Positions 1 to 11,690 of a DNA stretch of 64,000 bases are shown one piece after another. The stretch covers positions 1,426,001 to 1,490,000 of the forward strand of contig NC_070562.1 in NCBI RefSeq assembly GCF_026914185.1, in the 5' to 3' direction. The stretch is from Puccinia triticina. Taxonomy: Eukaryota > Basidiomycota > Pucciniomycetes > Pucciniales > Pucciniaceae. How positions within the stretch are numbered: position 1 is the stretch's first letter; each line of letters begins with the position of its first letter. A program made the position numbers and the translations under genes. Below the pieces are notes generated by a model. That model had not been told where the DNA came from. It saw nothing but the letters and a program-made list of their open reading frames with translations, and did not search any database.

Positions 1-831
1 GACAGTGGTCTAGTGTAGTTGAATACTTTTCTTACAAGTGACGCACAATGTACTGTGTATTGCAAGATATAAAGCTAGTATTTTATTATGTGGCAGAGAG
101 TGTGAGGGTGACAATTTATTTGAATCTCGTGGGGGGAATGATCTCCTTGATTGGATGCCATTCCATGGATGGGGGGAAAAGGAAGAGAGAGCCCCTCCTT
201 ATATAGGAAAATGTGAGGCATTTGTGCTGGTGGTCTATGTACATGAGGGGTTTTGGCTGGTGTGCCTTTACAAATGCTGTGCAAATACAACTATGTACAG
301 TGTGGCAGTGTAGACATGAGCAAATTTACCTGGTGATCTAGTTACAAGTGTGGCTTACACAGCCCTCTGGTTGCTATGGAGTCTTCTCAAGTGACCCGCA
401 CAGCTTTCTGCATTGCTGTGTAGTCTGCTTGAGTGACTTGCACAGCCCCATGGTTACTATGCCGCTTTATTAATGTGGCTTGTGGTTGCTAGGTTACTGT
501 AATAAGTGGCTTGTGGTTGCTACACAGCCACATCTGAGGCTGGCTGGTTGCTATGTAGCCGCATATATACACACATATATATGTAAAACTGTGTATGTAA
601 GCTGAAGGGAGTGTGTGTATCCCTAGGTGGTGTAATGTAACACTACATATGTAAACTAGAAATTTTTGAATTTTTCCATCCGGAACCAAAGCGTCTACCA
701 CAGCGCTGCACTACAACAAGCGCTGTGGAACTACTCTTGGGATGAATAGAGCTGGAGAGGCAATGGTGCTTTAATGGGCTGCCTCTCTGGGAACAAGAAA
801 AAGATATAAGAGTGTGGACTCTTATGGAAAG
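1..831. other. AT-rich repeat-derived flank, no gene
   Basis: No credible coding region is visible. A TATA-like stretch read on the minus strand (near 200-210, preceding a CCTCC-rich region) resembles the cores of the minus-strand LTRs at 34.1 kb and 44.5 kb, so this may be an LTR remnant. Its ends could not be set. Short CAC/GTG- and TATA-rich runs occur at 560-660. Confidence 0.35.
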
Positions 832-1622
832 AAGCAGTTCGCTTGTGGAGTTTTGCTCCCAGAGCAGGTAAAAGCTTGCTGAGCAGGTAAAAGACCGCCG
901 AGCAGGTACTTTTACCTGCTCGACCATTGGGATGAACTGCTCGCCGAGCAGGTACAGTCACAGGTACCTGCTCCGGCGCGTCCAGCAGGTCAACTGGCCA
1001 AGCAAATAACAGCGCCAAGCAGGTAATTCTTCCCGCTTCAAAGCGGCTACAGCTATCTGCTTGCAGAGCAGGTCAACCTTCTTACCAAGCAGGTAAAAGC
1101 AACTGCTTGGCGGGCAGGTCATCCTAATGGCCGAGCAGGTACTGTTACCTGCGTGGCAAGCAGGATGACCCGCTGGCCAAGCCGAAACAGGTACCTGTAA
1201 CTGTACCCGCCCGGCGACCAGGTTGATGGCCGAGCAGGTAAAAATACCTGCTTGGCGACCTTTTACCTGCTCGGCGAGTAGGTCAACCTGCTCACCGAGC
1301 AGGTACCGTTACCTCCTTGCCAGTAGGATGACCTGCTGGCCGAGAAGGAGTACGTACCTGTAACCAGGCGACCAGATCATCCTGACGGCCAAGCAGCTAA
1401 AAGTACCCGCTCGGCGAACTTTTACCTGCTCGCCGAGCAGGTACTGTTTCCTGGCCAGCAGGTTGACCTGCTGGCCGAGTCGGAGCAAGTACCTGTAACC
1501 ATACAAGCTCGGCGAGCAGGTCATCCTGATGGCCGAGCAGGTAAAAGAGCTTTTACCTGCTGGGCGAGTAGGTCAGCATGCTCGCCGAGCAGGTACTTTT
1601 AACCTCTTTTAACTGCTTGGCC
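832..1622. repeat. 791-bp palindromic GAGCAGGT satellite block, copy 1
   Basis: The block is built from GAGCAGGT/ACCTGCTC words in both orientations, giving many short hairpins. The same 791 bases recur at 10117-10907 in the same orientation with no net length change and roughly ten substitutions seen by eye. At least five of these are CpG in copy 2 and TpG or CpA here, so this copy looks deamination-decayed. It ends abruptly where a gypsy RT fragment starts. Confidence 0.85.
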
Positions 1623-2181
1623 AGCTGATAGATAAATTCTTCAAGGAAGTTCTACAAGATGGCATCATGCGGCCATCAAAATTGCCCTGGTCAGCTCCCC
1701 TGATCCTGGTGAAAAAGCGGGATGGATCTTTGCAGGTGTGTGTATACTACCGTAAACTGAATTCACTAACAATCAAGAACTCATATCCGCTGCCAAGAAT
1801 TGATGACACATACCAATTCTTAGAAGGAGTGTCTGTCTTCAGCTCTATTGATGCAAAGTCTGGCTTTTGGCAAGTAAAACTCTTGGATTGATCAATTGAA
1901 AAAGCAGCCTTCAGTACGCGCAACGGCGCGTACAAGTTCCTTTTTATGCCTTTTGGTCTCTGTAATGCCCAAAAACCTTTCAAAATATGATGAACTCAAT
2001 TCTTTGGGAATGCCTAGGTAAATATGCTTTGGTGTATCTTGACAATGTCATTGTTTCTTCTAAATCTATGGAAGAACACAAGACCCATATGAAAAGGGTA
2101 TTTGAACTGTTGAAAGAAAAAGACCTCGTAATCTCAGAGAAGAAATGCAAGTGGGCCAAGAAAATTCAAAAGTCAGAGGTC
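1622..2181 (+). pseudogene. Ty3/gypsy reverse transcriptase fragment (dead)
   Basis: The translation shows RT landmarks in order: a PWSAPLILVKKRDGS-like segment, an R-LN-T-KN-YPLPRID segment, FSSIDAKSGFWQV, then after a stop (TGA near 1890) a frame change and FLFMPFGLCNAQ, and YLDNVIV. The catalytic YLDD box reads YLDN, so one metal-binding Asp is replaced by Asn. With the stop and frameshift this fragment is inactive. Gag, RNase H and integrase are absent. It abuts the satellite block at 1622, which suggests that one truncated the other. It is a different gypsy lineage from elements A and B, whose RT box is FIDD. Confidence 0.85.
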
Positions 2182-2244
2182 AAAGTAAGAAAACATTTGA
2201 TCAAGAATGTGTTATTGAGCATGTATTGGGTGAGTATTTTGTAA

Positions 2245-4290
2245 TAAAGTGTGTATTGACTGTGTATAGATAAAAAAATAAGGGGAAAGGGCTAGGCCTG
2301 GATGTCTTTACATTTTCTAACTCGTTTTCTTCACAACCTGTGCCAAAGTTAAGCAGTGCGAGATATCTCAAGGATTGATGTTTAGATAAAAGCTAATTCC
2401 CTATCCAATATTTCGGCAAAGTCAAAGCAAAACAGACCAGGAGTACCAATTCCACTCATTGAGCTGGAGCAACGTTGTGGGCGCAGCACAGCGGTTAGCG
2501 CTGCGCTTACCTGCAGTGCAGCAGGCGCAAAAAAGTGTGGAAGCACAGCATGCAGCGCCTTGGGAGTGTTGCACTGCACTTATTTTGCGGAATTAGTGCA
2601 ATATTTGTGCTTTGCTTTTGCTTTATAGGCAGGGTAAGATGTGCGCAGCGGGAATCCGCTTGCCTGGCCGCTTTTTGGGTCAGCTGTGAAGCGCCCCCCA
2701 CTGTGATTTTCTTAAACCACACTTTTTGAAGCAAAGATCAAAAGCACATGCAACATTGCTTGCTGTTGCCATCAGCTTCCACCGCCCCAGTTCACCTGGT
2801 GTTGCGCCCCTACCAGTAAGTCTGTCCATGATTTCCGCAGCCATCCTACTCCTACCAAAACACTAAGTCCGCAGGTACGGAACATGGCTCAAACCCCAGC
2901 TCCTTTGCACCCGTGTTGAGTCCCCAGGTCAGCAGCTTCTCTGATTGCCACTGCCAGGCTTCCCACATCCTGTTGTAGGTATGTAGTACTTTCAAGGTTT
3001 TCCTCAGCTTACATGTGAAATACATAAGCACACCTGCTTATCACCTCAGTTTCAATATTTAGAGCTTTTGTGCTCAGCAAGGGTGAAGCGCTGCACTTGG
3101 CTACAGAAAGCACACCGTTTAGTGAAGCAAAGCCGGCCTGCCCTGCAGCCCCAGCACAATCAGCGCAAGCGCAAGCGGCCGCGCGCTGCGCTTGCGCTAA
3201 GCTTAGCAATTTCGTGCTTCTCTCCCAGAGCCATCAGCACAAGCAAAGCGGATTTGCGCTGCGCTTGACCTATTTTGCAGCATCAAAAGTGCCAAACCCG
3301 TCTTTTTGCCCGCTTTTGCGCGCTACGTAGTGCGCTGCGCAGCGGCACAAGCGCAGCGCAGCGCGGGAGAGGGCCCATTGGCAGGTGAATTGCCCACAGG
3401 TTGCACCTCCTTGCAGATGACCCACTGCAGCACCGCGGCATCTGTTTTTCCCCCATAAAAAAATTGGGGTTTTTTTTTTCTTGAATGTCTTTATTTCCAC
3501 CTGTCACCCCCCTAAAAGTACCGGATATTAAGCGGTTTAAAAGCTCACATCAGCAATAAAAAAGAGGAATTCAGGGCTATATTCCGCGCTTTTAAAGCGC
3601 AAGCATGCCTTGCTATCGCTATAATTAGCGTTTATGCGCTTTTTGTGCGCTGAAAACATAAAAAGAGCAGGCCCCAAACCATTAAGCGCAAGCGCCAGCG
3701 GCCTAGCGCTTTAAATCAGTGAAGCAAAGCGGTGTAGTGTTGAATCCGGCGCGGCGCTTCAAGTTGTCCAACGGGGGGTTTGGGGTGTGCAGTGCTGCGA
3801 AGCACAAGGGCTTCGCAGGCAGCTGGAGCGGCACAGGGCCTTCATTTTTAAGCGGATGCGGAGCGGCGGAGCGCAGTGGCTAGGCGCGGAGCGTGCGGTC
3901 AAAGGCGGCGGAGCTGCGGCGTGCGGAGCAGAGCGGACTTTCTCAGTCCAGGCAGTGCAGCGCGGTGATTGGGGGAAGCCAGTGCAGCCGGAGCAGGTCA
4001 CGTCAGCGGGCGTGGCTGTGGCCGAGGTGGTGTGTGGGATCTCAACACCGCAGGCTAGACAGGGGGGGTGGATGATGGATGATCAAAGGGCTGGTGGCTG
4101 TCTACGGCGAGCGGCGGAGGAGCATATGACAATGGGGGAGCGGAGGCAGGTGGTGTGCGTGGGATGGTAGGAGGAGTTTCTTTTCTACTGTTATTTGTTA
4201 TTTCTATTTCTATTGGGTTATGACGTGTGGCAGAGTTTACTGGGTTCTACTTTCTACGGCGGAGAGGGGGGGATTTCTACTTATACAGTC
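2245..4290. repeat. GCGC/AGCGC-rich interspersed repeat segment, no gene
   Basis: This stretch is dominated by GCGCTGCGC, AAGCGC and CAGCGC words (for example 2460-2530, 3120-3380 and 3590-3740) that form short palindromes. Several overlapping reading frames exist only because the composition is biased. None resembles a known protein. A poly-T run lies near 3468-3480. Confidence 0.5.
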
Positions 4291-5056
4291 ACAGTTTCTT
4301 TCTTCCCCCCTCATCTTATCATCTCATTATTTTATGATTTAACTTACTCTTCCATGGATTATTGATCTGATCATAGATTTTGCTTTACTCTACGGTTTCT
4401 TGCTTATTTCTTGATGGATTGCGTTTTGTGGTGGTGTTTTCTTACGGCTTCTATGTTAGCTTTTACTGCGGTGGTTTACCTTACTTTTGTGGTGGATTCT
4501 TGTGGGTATTATTACTCTTTTTGCTTTATGGATTTCTTCCTTTACCTTCTGCCAATTTCTTCATGTGCTTTACGCGCAGGAGTTTGGATGTTCCCTCGAC
4601 TACCTGGGATATATGTTGCGTAGAAGAGTCACTCCAGTCATTTTATACCGGAGCCCCACTTTCTTCTACCACAGCGGGGGCAAATCGTGCTGCACTTGTT
4701 GTAGTGCAGCGCTTCCACCCTTATACTCAGCTGTATGCTGCTTTCCATTTGCGCTGCGGTGAGTGGAAATGCTACACTGCTTTCCAACATATACCAACAC
4801 AGTAGTCAGCTGCAGTGGCAGGATTCCCCTATTCATCTGAAGGTGATAAAATTGTGGGTGGATTGGGAGCACGTGATAAGATGTAGTGAAACGTAAATGG
4901 GAGCTTAAAGAGCTCAGGAGAAGATTGACCCATTCCAGTTCTCTACTGATCTAGGCGGGAGCAGGGGACAGGGATGAAGGTTGCAAGTCAAGATATTTAA
5001 GTGATTGAGTTTTGAAACCTGCATGGAGCATGGGATTTTACACCAGCCCTTCATTT
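4291..5056. other. T-rich then unremarkable sequence, no gene
   Basis: A T-rich stretch at 4300-4560 gives hydrophobic translations that look compositional. At 4680-4760 a short segment (GTAGTGCAGCGCT) recalls words near 700-725, so it may be repeat-derived. No supported coding feature was found. Confidence 0.3.
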
Positions 5057-5110
5057 AAGGAGGGGGGCAAGTGTCAGCTGGCTACTATGTCAGAGCCACT
5101 GTGACATCAT
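5057..5110 (+). other. Possible polypurine tract and LTR start
   Basis: A purine run (AAGGAGGGGGGCAAG) is directly followed by TGTCAGCTGG at 5072. This layout, a polypurine tract next to TG, is typical of the 3' LTR boundary of a plus-strand LTR retrotransposon. No matching CA end or partner LTR was found, so this is tentative. Confidence 0.3.
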
Positions 5111-6290
5111 ATCAAAAGCAAACATGAAATATCATTACATAAGAAAGAGACATTATTACTGCTATTACTTATGATTCCACATTTAAAACCTGGAATATTA
5201 TTCCATACTAGAGGCCAAGGCGGCTTCGCCGCTGCACTCCCAGGTCCCAGTATCTAAGATTTATGGAATATTTGTGGTACTCATGGAGTACTCTCTCAAT
5301 TTTCTATTTATTATGATGCCACAATTATACCCCTAGCCTAAGTCTGAAAATCAAAATCCTCTTCCTCAGGATATACATACATACTTTGGAAAGAGATTAA
5401 TTAAATTAGACATTGATCTGACCAGAGTACTGTTTTCAAAGTTTTAATCCACAAGGAGGTGGAATATACTTCTATGATTGAGATCCCCAAGTTCTCTCAG
5501 GCTGGTCTTTAGGCTGTACAGTTGCACGCAGCATTCCACTGTACAAGGTTTTTGTCTGGTCCCAAATTTTGGGGTCCAAAACCTAAAAAATACAGTTTTT
5601 TCACATATTTTTGGGCGGCTGGGACATGGTATGGTGTCCTAGCTATGGTTTTACACCCACCAGACACTCCTCAAAGCACTGCATGACAGTTTCTGCCTTC
5701 ATGTGTGGGTTTAGTGCCCAACCAGAAGGCAGAAGTATGGGTTTAGGAGCCCATACATATGTACTTATGCCCCTATTTGGGAGGTGGATCCCAAAATATG
5801 GGCTGTGAACAAAAAAAAAATTGGCTGGACCAAATTGGTTGCCACTTTAGATTTGGAATCCACACACTCTTTATACTCTGTTAGAGTGCTGGACCCCCAA
5901 CCCAGTTGGGGTTTCAATTTTTACGGGTAGCTCTGTACAGTAGAATGTTGCGCGCAACTGTAGATGTACCTTTGAATTGATATCAAATTAATATTCTCTG
6001 AATTAAAAGTAGGATAAGCCTAAATGTACTCCAAACTTGTACTAATTTTTGGCTTTGGGGGAGGTGGGTTAGGAAGATGGTACTCCAAAAAATCTGGAGG
6101 GCCTATTTTACTCTTAACTCCATGTTTGTTGGAGCACATGCCTCGGCACTCCAAAATACACCAAAATGGGATGCACTCCACCCTGATTTTGGCTTTGCAC
6201 TCCAGTGTGCAAATATGAACTGGAGTGCCCACAGTAGTCATCAAGCAGGGCACACCCCACTTGATGACCAGCTAATGTGCAACTCTTCTC
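5111..6290. other. Intergenic sequence with no recognised gene
   Basis: AT-rich sequence containing repeated words such as CCAAAATTTTGG-like and ACTCCA, but no coherent ORF, RNA gene or paired element end that I can support. Confidence 0.3.
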
Positions 6291-6294
6291 AATG

Positions 6295-7150
6295 AGCAGT
6301 ACAGACCAGTCATTGAGAGGTGTGAGACCCCTCAATGGCTGGTACAGATCAGTCTTTGGGAGGTGTGAGACCTCGATGGCCGGTCCGACCGGTCATTGGG
6401 AGGTGAGAGATCAATGGCCGGCACGCGACCGGTCATCGTACTGCGGAGCCCCCCTGATGACCCCTTGATGGCCGGTCCGACCGGTCATCAAGAGGTGTGA
6501 GACCCCTCGATGACCGGTACCAACCGGCCATCGAGAGGTATGAGACCCCTCAATGGCTGGTCCAACCACTCATCGGGAGGTGAGGGACCCCTCGATGGCC
6601 GGCACTGATCTGTCATCGAGGTGTACTGTACTGCGGAGTCCCCTCAATGACTGGTACCGACCGGCCATCAAGAGGTATGAGACCCCTCGATGGCCGGTCC
6701 GACCAGTCATCGAGAGGTGTGAGACCCCTCAATGGCCGGTCCGACCGGTCATTGGGAGGTGAGAGACCCCTTGATGACCGGTCGGACCGACCATCGAGGG
6801 GTAATGTACTGTGGAGTCCCCTCAATGACCGGTACAGACCGGCCATCGAGAGGTATGAATCTCCTCAATGCCGGGCTGTTCCGGTCATCAAGAGGTGTTA
6901 CCTCCCTCAATGACCGCACAGACCGGTCATCGAGAGCTATGACTCCTCTCGATGACCGGCACAGACCAGTCATTGGAGAGGAGGAGAATCTGCTCGAAGC
7001 CGGTCTGTACCGGTCATCGAGGGGACTCCACAGTGCATTACCCCTCGATCGTCGTGTGAATCCCCCCGATACCACTACAGATTGGCATCGAGACGAGATG
7101 GAGACCTCGGGGAGGATGCCTCTCCGGAACATGTCTCGATGACCCTGACT
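6295..7150. repeat. ~43-bp palindromic CCGGTC satellite
   Basis: Tandem degenerate units of about 43 bp each contain a dyad of the type GATGACCGGT..ACCGGTCATC followed by GAGAGGTNTGAGACCCCT. Unit variants differ between the dyad arms (GATGGCC, GATGACC, CAATGG). Long ORFs on both strands are by-products of the repeat. A few units are separated by a shared CTGCGGAGTCCC-like insert. Confidence 0.85.
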
Positions 7151-9048
7151 GGTCATCTTGAGGATTCAAGCTCTCAAGCTGACCTGTAAACACTCGGATG
7201 AGTGTGTACAGGCCAGCATTGTGTCTGCCCAGGTGCAGGGCCCTGACAACCAAAAGTTTTGGTTTGAAGGATGTCAGGGCCCTGTGAGCTTGGTCGGATA
7301 CTTAAAGGGCTGGGGGGGGGGAGCTGTTTGTCCCCCCAGGGGATCTGGTTTCGTCCACCCCCTCCCTGAAGGCCCCCTATTTCATTTGAGTAGGCCCCTT
7401 CTTGATTTCAAAAAACAAAAATTCCAAACCCAAACAAAACTTTAACAATTTAAACTTTAAACTCACACAAAACAAGAAAATTTAAACTTTGAACTCACAC
7501 AACACAAAAAAATTTAATCTTTGAACTCACACAAAACAAAAACATTTGAACACAATCAAAACACACAAAAACATAAAATAAACTCACACAAAAACAATAA
7601 TTATATAAACTCAAACAAACCATAAACTCTGTACATAATGAAAAAAACTTAAACTTTTTAAACTTAAGGAACACAAATTTCAAACTTTTAATTTCTTCTG
7701 CCTACAATTTCAATGAAATGCAGCATGAACCCATGAAGTCAGTTTCTGTGAGACTGTGGTTTTAATAAACTTGGATTCTGAATCTAAGCCTAATTTAACC
7801 TAGGGTAACTCACTTAAAGGTACCCTTAATTGTTATTCCTTCCTTGTGTAAATTGACTTCAAAGCTTAATAGGTGCACCACATCCTGCGTGGATGCACCT
7901 TTATGCTTATGTACATAAGCACATATGCTTTTACCCCAGTTTCAGTGACGAAACTGAGGTGTTGTGTATAGTTTAGAAAATAGCAATATTGTTGTGTGGC
8001 GCATCCAAGCCCGCGTGCTCTGTAGCCAGGCGCACCTGACAACAGTAGATCCCTGTTGCCAGGAGCTCAAGCCCCCACGCGTGGTGTACACATATGCATA
8101 ATGCATAAACCAGCCCGCAACCAAAGCGCCTGGGTTACCAGTACCCAAGAATGGGCCAGAATACGCCCCAATAGGAATATTACATGTGTTACACGTACCA
8201 CACACATGTAATTTACAGCTAGATAAGGTATAATAACCATGTCATCAAATATGGACATCTTACACGTCTCACGAGACCAGAATACCCCTTGTAGCGTGTG
8301 CAGGAGAGCATAGAAGGCGCCCTAGCTCCCTCCTACGCCTCAGCACACATGACCTACACATGTAATAAATATGTAGAATGGGGCAAATGAACTGGAGCAT
8401 TCAATGAGCGCCTCCAGAACATGTATTAACCACTGCTTACACATGTACAACTCCACAGAATCCAGTTCTAGTACATTCTGTGGCACATTTCCACGGAAAT
8501 AAGTGTCACACAACCCCCCAACCAGCCCCTATGACGTGGTAAAGATGGTATAAAATCACGCAGAACCTCCGCAATTGATCCTTGGCAACCCTTGTATCCA
8601 AGTCACAAGGTTCCACGACCATCAGCGCCCTCCTGCGCAGCCAATTTGCCTCAGAAGGCGCCCACAAGTGTCCCCATGTCCCCTGGGCGCCCCTGGAGGC
8701 CTGCCTAGGCTATAAAAAGGGCTCTTTCTCCGCCCAAAAGGAGATTTTCGATGCTTATTTACACTATTATATTTTACCCGCCTTCAACATGTGCTCAATA
8801 GCCTGTTTCCAGCCTGGTAAGACCCTTAGTAGTTATTTTTAGCCTCATTTTTTCGCCAGAAACTACCCAGTTTCCATCCAGCCTTCAGAATCACCTTCTT
8901 CAAGCGCTTCCAACTTCCCATTTTCTATCCTGTAGAACCTCAAGACCCTAAGGGCTTTTTACTAGTAAGTTTAAGCCCCTTCTCTTAAGATTCTCCGCCA
9001 TTCTTTGCTGGGATTTAAACCACCCCTGTTCACAGGCCCCAGTGTGTT
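7151..9048. other. Repeat-derived region with AT-rich minisatellite
   Basis: 7430-7690 is a degenerate AT-rich tandem array around AACTCACACAAAACA and TTTAAACTTTGAA. At 8710-8730 a TATA-like box (CTATAAAAAGGGC) precedes a C-rich stretch, which could be an LTR-type promoter, but no element ends were found. No gene is supported. Confidence 0.4.
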
Positions 9049-10140
9049 CTCCCAGGAAAACGGCTTTAGCAGTTTGCCTGTGGAGTTTTTCTCCCAGGAA
9101 AACTCCTTTAGCAGTTTGCCTGTGGAGTTTTGCTCCCAGGAAAACTTCTAAAGCAGTTTGCCTGTGGAGTTTTGCTCCCAAGAAAACTGCTAAAGCAGTT
9201 TGCCTGTGGAGTTTTGCTCCCAGGAAAACTGCTAAAGCAGTTTGCCTGTGGAGTTTTGCTCCCAGGAAAACTGCTAAAGCAGTTTGCCTGTGGAGTTTTG
9301 CTCCCAGGAAAACTGCTAAAGCAGTTTGCCTGTGGAGTTTTGCTCCCAGGAAAACTGCTAAAGCAGTTTGCCTGTGGAGTTTTGCTCCCAGGAAAACTGC
9401 TAAAGCAGTTTGCCTGTGGAGTTTTGCTCCCAGGAAAACTGCTAAAGCAGTTTGCCTGTGGAGTTTTGCTCCCAGGAAAACTGCTAAAGCAGTTTGCCTG
9501 TGGAGTTTTGCTCCCAGGAAAACTGCTAAAGCAGTTTGCCTGTGGAGTTTTGCTCCCAGGAAAACTGCTAAAGCAGTTTGCCTGTGGAGTTTTGCTCCCA
9601 GGAAAACTGCTAAAGCAGTTTGCCTGTGGAGTTTTGCTCCCAGGAAAACTGCTAAAGCAGTTTGCCTGTGGAGTTTTGCTCCCAGGAAAACTGCTAAAGC
9701 AGTTTGCCTGTGGAGTTTTGCTCCCAGGAAAACTGCTAAAGCAGTTTGCCTGTGGAGTTTTGCTCCCAGGAAAACTGCTAAAGCAGTTTGCCTGTGGAGT
9801 TTTGCTCCCAGGAAAACTGCTAAAGCAGTTTGCCTGTGGAGTTTTGCTCCCAGGAAAACTGCTAAAGCAGTTTGCCTGTGGAGTTTTGCTCCCAGGAAAA
9901 CTGCTAAAGCAGTTTGCCTGTGGAGTTTTGCTCCCAGGAAAACTGCTAAAGCAGTTTGCCTGTGGAGTTTTGCTCCCAGGAAAACTGCTAAAGCAGTTTG
10001 CCTGTGGAGTTTTGCTCCCAGGAAAACTGCTAAAGCAGTTTGCCTGTGGAGTTTTGCTCCCAGGAAAACTGCTAAAGCAGTTTGCCTGTGGAGTTTTGCT
10101 CCCAGGAAAACTGCTAAAGCAGTTCGCTTGTGGAGTTTTG
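9049..10140. repeat. Minisatellite: 26 copies of a 42-bp unit
   Basis: From CTCCCAGG at 9049 to 10140 there are exactly 26 x 42 bp. Each unit carries the dyad AACTGC-TAAA-GCAGTT. The first four units and the last one carry substitutions, while the internal units look identical, the usual pattern of homogenisation by unequal exchange. Because 42 is divisible by 3, the array stays open in several frames (a 14-residue repeat). I do not think it encodes a protein. The array sits directly against the second copy of the 791-bp satellite block. The block copy at 832 has only a partial unit there, so the expansion happened at one locus only. Confidence 0.95.
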
Positions 10141-10907
10141 CTCCCAGAGCAGGTAAAAGCTTGCTGGGCAGGTAAAAGACCGCCGAGCAGGTACTTTTAC
10201 CTGCTCGACCATTGGGATGAACTGCTCGCCGAGCAGGTACAGTTACAGGTACCTGCTCCGGCGCGTCCAGCAGGTCAACTGGCCAAGCAAATAACAGCGC
10301 CGAGCAGGTAATTCTTCCCGCTTCAAAGCGGCTACAGCTATCTGCTTGCAGAGCAGGCCAACCTTCTTACCAAGCAGGTAAAAGCAACTGCTTGGCGGGC
10401 AGGTCATCCTAATGGCCGAGCAGGTACTGTTACCTGCGTGGCAAGCAGGATGACCCGCTGGCCAAGCCGAAACAGGTACCTGTAACTGTACCCGCCCGGC
10501 GACCAGGTTGATGGCCGAGCAGGTAAAAATACCTGCTCGGCGACCTTTTACCTGCTCGGCGAGTAGGTCAACCTGCTCGCCGAGCAGGTACCGTTACCTC
10601 CTTGCCAGTAGGATGACCTGCTGGCCGAGACGGAGTACGTACCTGTAACCAGGCGACCAGATCATCCTGACGGCCGAGCAGCTAAAAGTACCCGCTCGGC
10701 GAACTTTTACCTGCTCGCCGAGCAGGTACTGTTTCCTGGCCAGCAGGTTGACCTGCTGGCCGAGTCGGAGCAAGTACCTGTAACCGTACAAGCTCGGCGA
10801 GCAGGTCATCCTGATGGCCGAGCAGGTAAAAGAGCTTTTACCTGCTCGGCGAGTAGGTCAGCATGCTCGCCGAGCAGGTACTTTTAACCTCTTTTAACTG
10901 CTTGGCC
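10117..10907. repeat. 791-bp palindromic GAGCAGGT satellite block, copy 2
   Basis: Direct repeat of 832-1622 with the same length. This copy keeps CpG at positions where copy 1 has TpG or CpA, so it is the less decayed copy. It shares its first ~24 bases with the last 42-bp minisatellite unit. After 10907 related GAGCAGGT words continue with a different sequence. Confidence 0.85.
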
Positions 10908-11600
10908 TGCAGGTTGACCTGCTCGCTGACCAGGTACCTGAACCTGCTTGGCCTGCAGGTCGACCTACTCGGCCAGCAGCTTGACAGGTTAACCTGCTGG
11001 CGAAGCGGGTATAAGTACCTGCTTGGCAAGCAGGCTGACCTGCTCGCCGAGCAGGTACCTGTACGTGATTGGGCAGCACTGCTCGCCAGTCTGAGCAGTC
11101 TGCTTGGACCGGCGAGTCGACTTCTTGGACCAGCGAGCAGACTGCTCCGGCCACTGTGGCTCGACGTGCTATCTGCCGGAAGGCTCCTCCCCGGGAAAGT
11201 TCTCCGAGGAGGGTGGAACAGCCAATGATTCAAAATCATCGGCTGTTGACCCACCGATGATTTGAAATCATCGGTGATTTACCCACCGATGATTTGAACT
11301 CATCGGTGATTGACCCACCGATATTCATTTTACTCGGTGGGTCCGTAACCGAGCTTTCATATCATATGAAAGCTCGCTTGACCTGTCAACCGAGCTTCCA
11401 TTGCTCGGTTGGTGGCGGCCGAGGTTAACTCGGCTGGCCACTGATCGAGGAATTTGATTCGTCGGTCAGACAGCCTGCCGGTTTTGGCTCGGCCGCGGAC
11501 CAGCCGAGTTTGAATCGGGTGGCCAAACCCTCGGGTTACTGTCCCCCGATATCAACTTGGATGCGGATTGCATCGGATGCGCGCAACCAATGTTAAATCA
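10908..11600. repeat. Further inverted-repeat satellites
   Basis: GAGCAGGT words continue to about 11160. From 11225 to 11330 three short units read ACCCACCGATGATTTGAA..ATCATCGGTG and fold on themselves. At 11335-11530 paired words such as CCGAGCTT/AAGCTCG and CCGAGTT/AACTCGG form more dyads. No coding feature was found. Confidence 0.7.
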
Positions 11601-11690
11601 GTTGTGTGCATCCCAGATTAACGGGGATGGACGCATCCGAGGCTTAAATGCTGGCAGTGGAGAATAGGACAAGGAAGAGGCTGGAACAAC

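Noticed and set aside
3759..4170. Overlapping 80- and 127-residue frames on both strands
   Set aside because: Products of GCGC/AGCGC compositional bias, open on both strands, with no domain.
9049..10140. CRISPR-like array
   Set aside because: Units are contiguous with no spacers, and the genome is eukaryotic.
9042..10311. Long repeat proteins (377 and 393 residues) over the 42-bp array
   Set aside because: The array period is a multiple of three, so several frames stay open by construction; there is no conserved start context and no flanking coding sequence.
832..10907. The two 791-bp blocks as a pair of LTRs of one element
   Set aside because: They lack TG/CA ends, a PBS or a PPT next to them, are dyad satellites, and a target duplication is not seen.
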